32,991 bases of DNA from the NCBI GenBank assembly GCA_964510495.1, contig CAZECR010000009.1, positions 1 through 32,991 on the forward strand, written 5' to 3'. This document shows, piece by piece, positions 29,850-32,991 of the stretch (positions are counted from its first letter, which is position 1; each line of letters opens with the position of its first letter). Both the position numbers and the translations under genes were made by a program. This stretch comes from CAZECR01 sp964510495 (GTDB lineage Bacteria > Patescibacteriota > Patescibacteriia > Magasanikbacterales > GWA2-37-8). The notes under the pieces are model-generated. The model was not told where the DNA came from. It searched no databases and saw nothing but the letters and a program-made list of their open reading frames with translations.

Positions 29850-31148
29850 TTAGTAGCGTCGGCGCTGATACCCTGTCGCAGTCTGACGTTGCTGACCACT
29901 TCCGCCACTCGAACGATGTTGACCACCTCGGCCACCATTGCCTCCTCCAAAGCCAAAACCTTGGCGCTGCTGCGGGCGAGAATCGCGTGGCGGCATTGCA
30001 ACCGGCGGGCGGGCTACTGGTAATTCTGGAAGTGGACTTACTACCAAATGCTTACGAATCAAGCGTTCAATTTGATAAAGGTCTTTTTGTTGATCAGGTG
30101 CAACAAACGAAATTGCTTTACCACCCTTGCCTGCTCGGCCCGTACGACCAATACGGTGCACGTAATCTTCGCTCTGATCAGGAAGATCGTAATTAACTAC
30201 GAGCTGAATATCGTTAACATCAATACCGCGAGCAGCGATATCAGTAGCTACGAGAATACGGAATTTACCAGACTTAAAACCCTCCAAAGCCTGCTTACGC
30301 TGGCCGAGCGAACGGTTGGAGTGCAGTTCCGCCGTTGTATGTCCCATAGCCTGGATTTGGCGACAAACCTTTTTTACACCATGCTTCGTGCGGGCAAAGA
30401 CAAGCACAGTTCCAGCACAATCGGTCAGTAGTTTATCAAGAAGGCGCATCTTGCGATCGTTTGGGATAACGAAAATCTCCTGTTCTACGCGATCAGCTGT
30501 AGTACCTTGTGTAGCAACCTCAATACGAAGCGGCAACTTCATAAAGCCCGTCGCGATCTTCATAATCTCATGCGGCAACGTTGCCGAGAATAAAAGTGTT
30601 TGACGATCTTTTGGAACATTCAATAAAATCTTTTTGATCTGTGGCGCAAAACCCATATCAAGCATACGATCTGCTTCATCAAGAACAAGCACCTTCACAT
30701 CATGCAGGCTGACGTTTTTTTGTTCAAGGTGGTCAACCAAGCGTCCAGGAGTCGCAATAATAATATGCGGATTAGCACGAAGTGCGCGGGTCTGTGGTTG
30801 AATTGGTGCGCCACCAATAAGGACGGCTGTCTTAAGTCCGATCGGACGACCAATTTTTTGAAATGTTTCATCAACCTGAAGTGCGAGTTCGCGTGTTGGC
30901 AAAATAATGAGGGCACGACCACGATTCTGGGCAATATTCTGGATGGTTGGAATACCAAAAGCCAAGGTCTTACCCGTTCCAGTCTGGGCAATACCTACAA
31001 TGTCTTTTCCTTCCAGAGCTGGCGGAATTGCCTGATGCTGGATGGGGGTTGGTGTGGTAAATTTGTTTGCGTCGAGGATCTCCAAAAGTTTTGGAGCAAT
31101 ACCGAGAGAATGAAAACTCATACCTTCGGCAGAAGTGTTCTGTGTCAT
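29850..31148 (-). CDS. DEAD-box ATP-dependent RNA helicase (RhlE-like)
   Basis: A 432-aa RNA helicase. All core motifs are present: Q motif TPTPIQHQA, motif I AQTGTGKT, Ia PTRELALQ, II VLDEADRMLD, III SATLP, IV VFARTK, V ATDIAARGIDV and VI HRIGRTGRAGKGG. The C-terminal tail of about 55 residues is Gly/Arg/Gln-rich (GFGGGNGGRGG and similar), typical of RhlE-type helicases, and would bind RNA non-specifically. Likely roles are ribosome assembly and unwinding of structured mRNA. It has its own strong promoter and an unusually long structured leader of about 100 nt. Context GTATG, no SD. Confidence 0.97.
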   Translation of the reverse strand: MTQNTSAEGMSFHSLGIAPKLLEILDANKFTTPTPIQHQAIPPALEGKDIVGIAQTGTGKTLAFGIPTIQNIAQNRGRALIILPTRELALQVDETFQKIGRPIGLKTAVLIGGAPIQPQTRALRANPHIIIATPGRLVDHLEQKNVSLHDVKVLVLDEADRMLDMGFAPQIKKILLNVPKDRQTLLFSATLPHEIMKIATGFMKLPLRIEVATQGTTADRVEQEIFVIPNDRKMRLLDKLLTDCAGTVLVFARTKHGVKKVCRQIQAMGHTTAELHSNRSLGQRKQALEGFKSGKFRILVATDIAARGIDVNDIQLVVNYDLPDQSEDYVHRIGRTGRAGKGGKAISFVAPDQQKDLYQIERLIRKHLVVSPLPELPVARPPVAMPPRDSRPQQRQGFGFGGGNGGRGGQHRSSGGSGQQRQTATGYQRRRY

Positions 31149-31246
31149 ACTAAATAGATACGTGACCCGCTTCCCACTTTAGTCACGCATGTAGACACTA
31201 GAGGATTCGAGTCTGTCCTGCTTTTTTGCAGGGACTGAATTAAAAA
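31149..31246 (-). promoter_or_regulatory. Long structured leader of the DEAD-box gene
   Basis: The leader of about 100 nt contains CCTGC-AAAAAA-GCAGG and a lower hairpin CGTGAC/GTCACG with a 15-nt loop that ends about 12 bases before the ATG. Long leaders are common for cold-shock RNA helicase genes; autoregulation is possible. Confidence 0.45.
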
Positions 31247-31252
31247 CAACTT

Positions 31253-31281
31253 ATTCTACCCCAAAAACCAAGTTTTGTCAA
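31253..31281 (-). promoter_or_regulatory. Promoter of the DEAD-box gene
   Basis: On the minus strand consensus TTGACA (31276-31281), a 17-bp spacer and TAGAAT (31253-31258). It lies directly behind the recQ stop, and no recQ terminator is seen. Confidence 0.78.
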
Positions 31282-31299
31282 TAGCTAAGCCAAAAATAC

Positions 31300-32991
31300 C
31301 TATACCGCCCGGGCTAACGAGGCTAAAACAGCACGTATTTCGCCGTACGTTACCTGTTCACCTAAAACACTTTTTATCGGTGTTAGACGCAAACCATCCG
31401 TCTCCTGGGCTACTCGTTTGATAAGCTCAATCTTGTCTGCGGATACCACTTCTTCTAAGGGCAGGGCCCCTGCCTCGATCCAATAGGCCAAATGCCCCTC
31501 TACGGTCGTGGTAGACAAATCCCGTTCACCAGCAATCTGCTCAACACTTTTGCCCTGTTTAAATAAGCCCAGTGTTTCTCGTTTCGTATCACTCGATTTT
31601 TCTGGTTTAGAATCACGCCGAATCTTTACTTCTTTGTCATTCATTCTTGAACCAATCCCAAACCGTTGACTATACTCAGCAACGACACGTAAAAATTGTT
31701 GGCCATAACTCCGAAGCTTAACCTCACCAAAACCAGAAATTTGCGACAAATCTTCAAGCGTTTGCGGATAATACGTGGCAAGTTCAATAAGCGTGGCATC
31801 AGAAAAAATAAGATACGCCGGAACATTTTCGGCGCGAGCGATAGTGGCGCGTTCAGCCTTGAGAAGGTCAAACAAATCTTCGTTGTAGGACTGATCGCCC
31901 GAACGGCTCTTGGCCCGCTTGATCGATCGTACTAATTCAACACGCGACTCGCCGCGGAGCACCGCTTCACTGGTTCGCGTCAACTTTATGACTGGATATT
32001 CTGCGCCAACCTGCTGCAAAAACCCACGGGCAATAAGTTCTTTAATATACCGAAACCATTCATCTTTAGAAATATCTGCACCGATACCATAGGTCGGGAG
32101 CGTTCGGTGATCAGATTTAATTTTTTCTGATTTTGATCCGCGTAAAAAATCGACGACATAGGTAAGGCCGTGGGTACCCGCGAGGCGCGCTACAGCCGAA
32201 ATAGCTTTTTGAGCAATTACCGTAGCGTCAATGCGTTCATAGCTGCTCAGGCACACATCGCAGCTCGCACATGTTTCAGGCGCTTCTTCACCAAAATAAT
32301 TGAGCATGTTCTTGCGGCGGCAGACGCTTGTTTCGCAGAGCGCCGCGAGTTTGCTCAATTTATTAAGCATAATACGGCTTTGTTCCGGGTTACCTTCCAT
32401 TTCGACAAAACGCTTGAGCTTCATGACGTCACCAGAACTATAGTACAAAATCGCTTCACTTTTTACCCCGTCGCGTCCGGCGCGACCTGTTTCCTGGTAA
32501 TAACTCTCTATATTTTTGGGCAGATCAGCGTGAATCACAAATCGCACGTTGGATTTGTTGATCCCCATGCCAAACGCGATGGTCGCCACGATTACCTTAA
32601 CTTCATCTTTCAAAAATAACTCCTGGTGTTTGGCGCGCGTCGCCGGGTCAAGTCCGGCATGGTATGGCAACGCTCCAAAACCAAAGTCCTTCAAATCTTG
32701 AGCAATGTTTTCAGCCGATTGCCGCGACAAAGTGTACACAATACCCGAATCTTCGCGGTGGTTACGCAGGTATTCAACAATGCGTTCACGCACATTCTTT
32801 TTCTCTTCCACGAAATAATGAATATTGGCTCGATTAAAACTTGAGACAAAAACCCGCGGATTACGCAGGGCCAAGCGCTCCACAATATCTTTACGTGTTA
32901 ATTCGTCCGCGGTAGCAGTCAGCGCGATAGTCGGAACACTCGGGAACATTTGTTTTAACTGTGATAACATGCGATATTCAGGCCGAAAATC
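31300..32991 (-). CDS. recQ: RecQ family ATP-dependent DNA helicase, N-terminus cut by window edge
   Basis: The frame is open to the right edge; the residues before the first internal Met read DFRPEYR, as in RecQ, so motifs I and II lie outside the window. Visible parts: motif III TALTATAD, motifs V-VI IVATIAFGMGINK and YYQETGRAGRDG, the RecQ zinc module (CETSVCRR and CASCDVC), a winged-helix region, an HRDC domain (LFDLLKAERATIARAENVPAYLIFSD...) and a C-terminal helix-turn-helix domain (LFKQGKSVEQIAGERDLSTTTVEGHL). It unwinds DNA 3'-5' in recombination and repair. The full RecQ-Zn-WH-HRDC-HTH layout resembles long RecQ proteins. Confidence 0.95.
   Translation of the reverse strand, partial: DFRPEYRMLSQLKQMFPSVPTIALTATADELTRKDIVERLALRNPRVFVSSFNRANIHYFVEEKKNVRERIVEYLRNHREDSGIVYTLSRQSAENIAQDLKDFGFGALPYHAGLDPATRAKHQELFLKDEVKVIVATIAFGMGINKSNVRFVIHADLPKNIESYYQETGRAGRDGVKSEAILYYSSGDVMKLKRFVEMEGNPEQSRIMLNKLSKLAALCETSVCRRKNMLNYFGEEAPETCASCDVCLSSYERIDATVIAQKAISAVARLAGTHGLTYVVDFLRGSKSEKIKSDHRTLPTYGIGADISKDEWFRYIKELIARGFLQQVGAEYPVIKLTRTSEAVLRGESRVELVRSIKRAKSRSGDQSYNEDLFDLLKAERATIARAENVPAYLIFSDATLIELATYYPQTLEDLSQISGFGEVKLRSYGQQFLRVVAEYSQRFGIGSRMNDKEVKIRRDSKPEKSSDTKRETLGLFKQGKSVEQIAGERDLSTTTVEGHLAYWIEAGALPLEEVVSADKIELIKRVAQETDGLRLTPIKSVLGEQVTYGEIRAVLASLARAV

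Noticed and set aside
29474..30001. N-terminal extension of the YdjM-like frame
   Set aside because: It crosses the repeat island, a terminator and the end of the helicase gene, and lacks protein-like character; MDVFSHG at 29473 fits the family start.
1..32991. CRISPR array, insertion sequence or prophage
   Set aside because: No regularly spaced direct repeats, transposase, integrase or phage structural gene was found on either strand.
1..32991. UGA recoding as in Absconditabacteria or Gracilibacteria
   Set aside because: TGA ends genes in natural places, for example in the ATGA overlap at 15731-15734, and conserved proteins read full length with TGA as stop.

Overview
The window most likely comes from a member of the Candidate Phyla Radiation (Patescibacteria). 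This is an inference from several traits: moderate-to-low GC, gene starts without Shine-Dalgarno (SD) sequences, a tRNA gene without encoded CCA, DUF5666, Big-2-like and DUF5648-like secreted proteins, and a six-helix half-MFS protein. TGA is used as a stop, so this is not a UGA-recoding lineage. The sequence is a scaffold with two runs of exactly 100 N (7395-7494 and 22297-22396). Nearly all genes lie on the minus strand.

Layout on the + coordinates: a partial tRNA-Phe (1-55); class I ribonucleotide reductase nrdA-nrdB (209-4149) behind an extended -10 promoter with two candidate NrdR boxes; two large secreted proteins (4348-9156); a lipoprotein (9328-9870); a divergent UppS (10012-10722); a CofE-like ligase with a VUT/YhhQ queuosine-precursor transporter; VF530 and TfoX-N small proteins; tRNA-Ala; MgtC (+ strand). 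Next comes a cell-envelope block: PfkB kinase, half-MFS, O-antigen ligase-like protein and membrane metalloprotease (13934-17347); a membrane-anchored riboflavin kinase (+); then DedA, UppP and a GT4 glycosyltransferase (17938-20478). The right part holds an ABC-2 exporter (21548-23293), a GH1 glycosidase with a large Nudix fusion protein (23362-26961), a YceI-like lipoprotein divergent from a triple DUF5666 protein, a YdjM-like membrane protein, a palindrome-rich repeat island, a DEAD-box RNA helicase and a truncated RecQ.

UppS, UppP, DedA, GT4 and the O-antigen ligase-like protein together suggest synthesis, recycling and use of undecaprenyl phosphate for surface glycans. The ABC-2 exporter, GH1 and heparinase-like enzymes may handle polysaccharide.

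The most interesting pattern concerns translation starts. All 25 ordinary genes whose starts I fixed without using the rule have T immediately before ATG (usually GTATG or CTATG), and almost none has an SD. Four visibly GC-richer ORFan genes (7276-7394, 9328-9870, 10827-11009, 20601-21305) instead look like self-contained cassettes with their own promoter and strong hairpin terminator. In the three whose start is visible there is a good SD and a base other than T at -1. These may be foreign or differently expressed cassettes. The second candidate novelty is the 785-residue Nudix protein, whose long C-terminal part I cannot assign.
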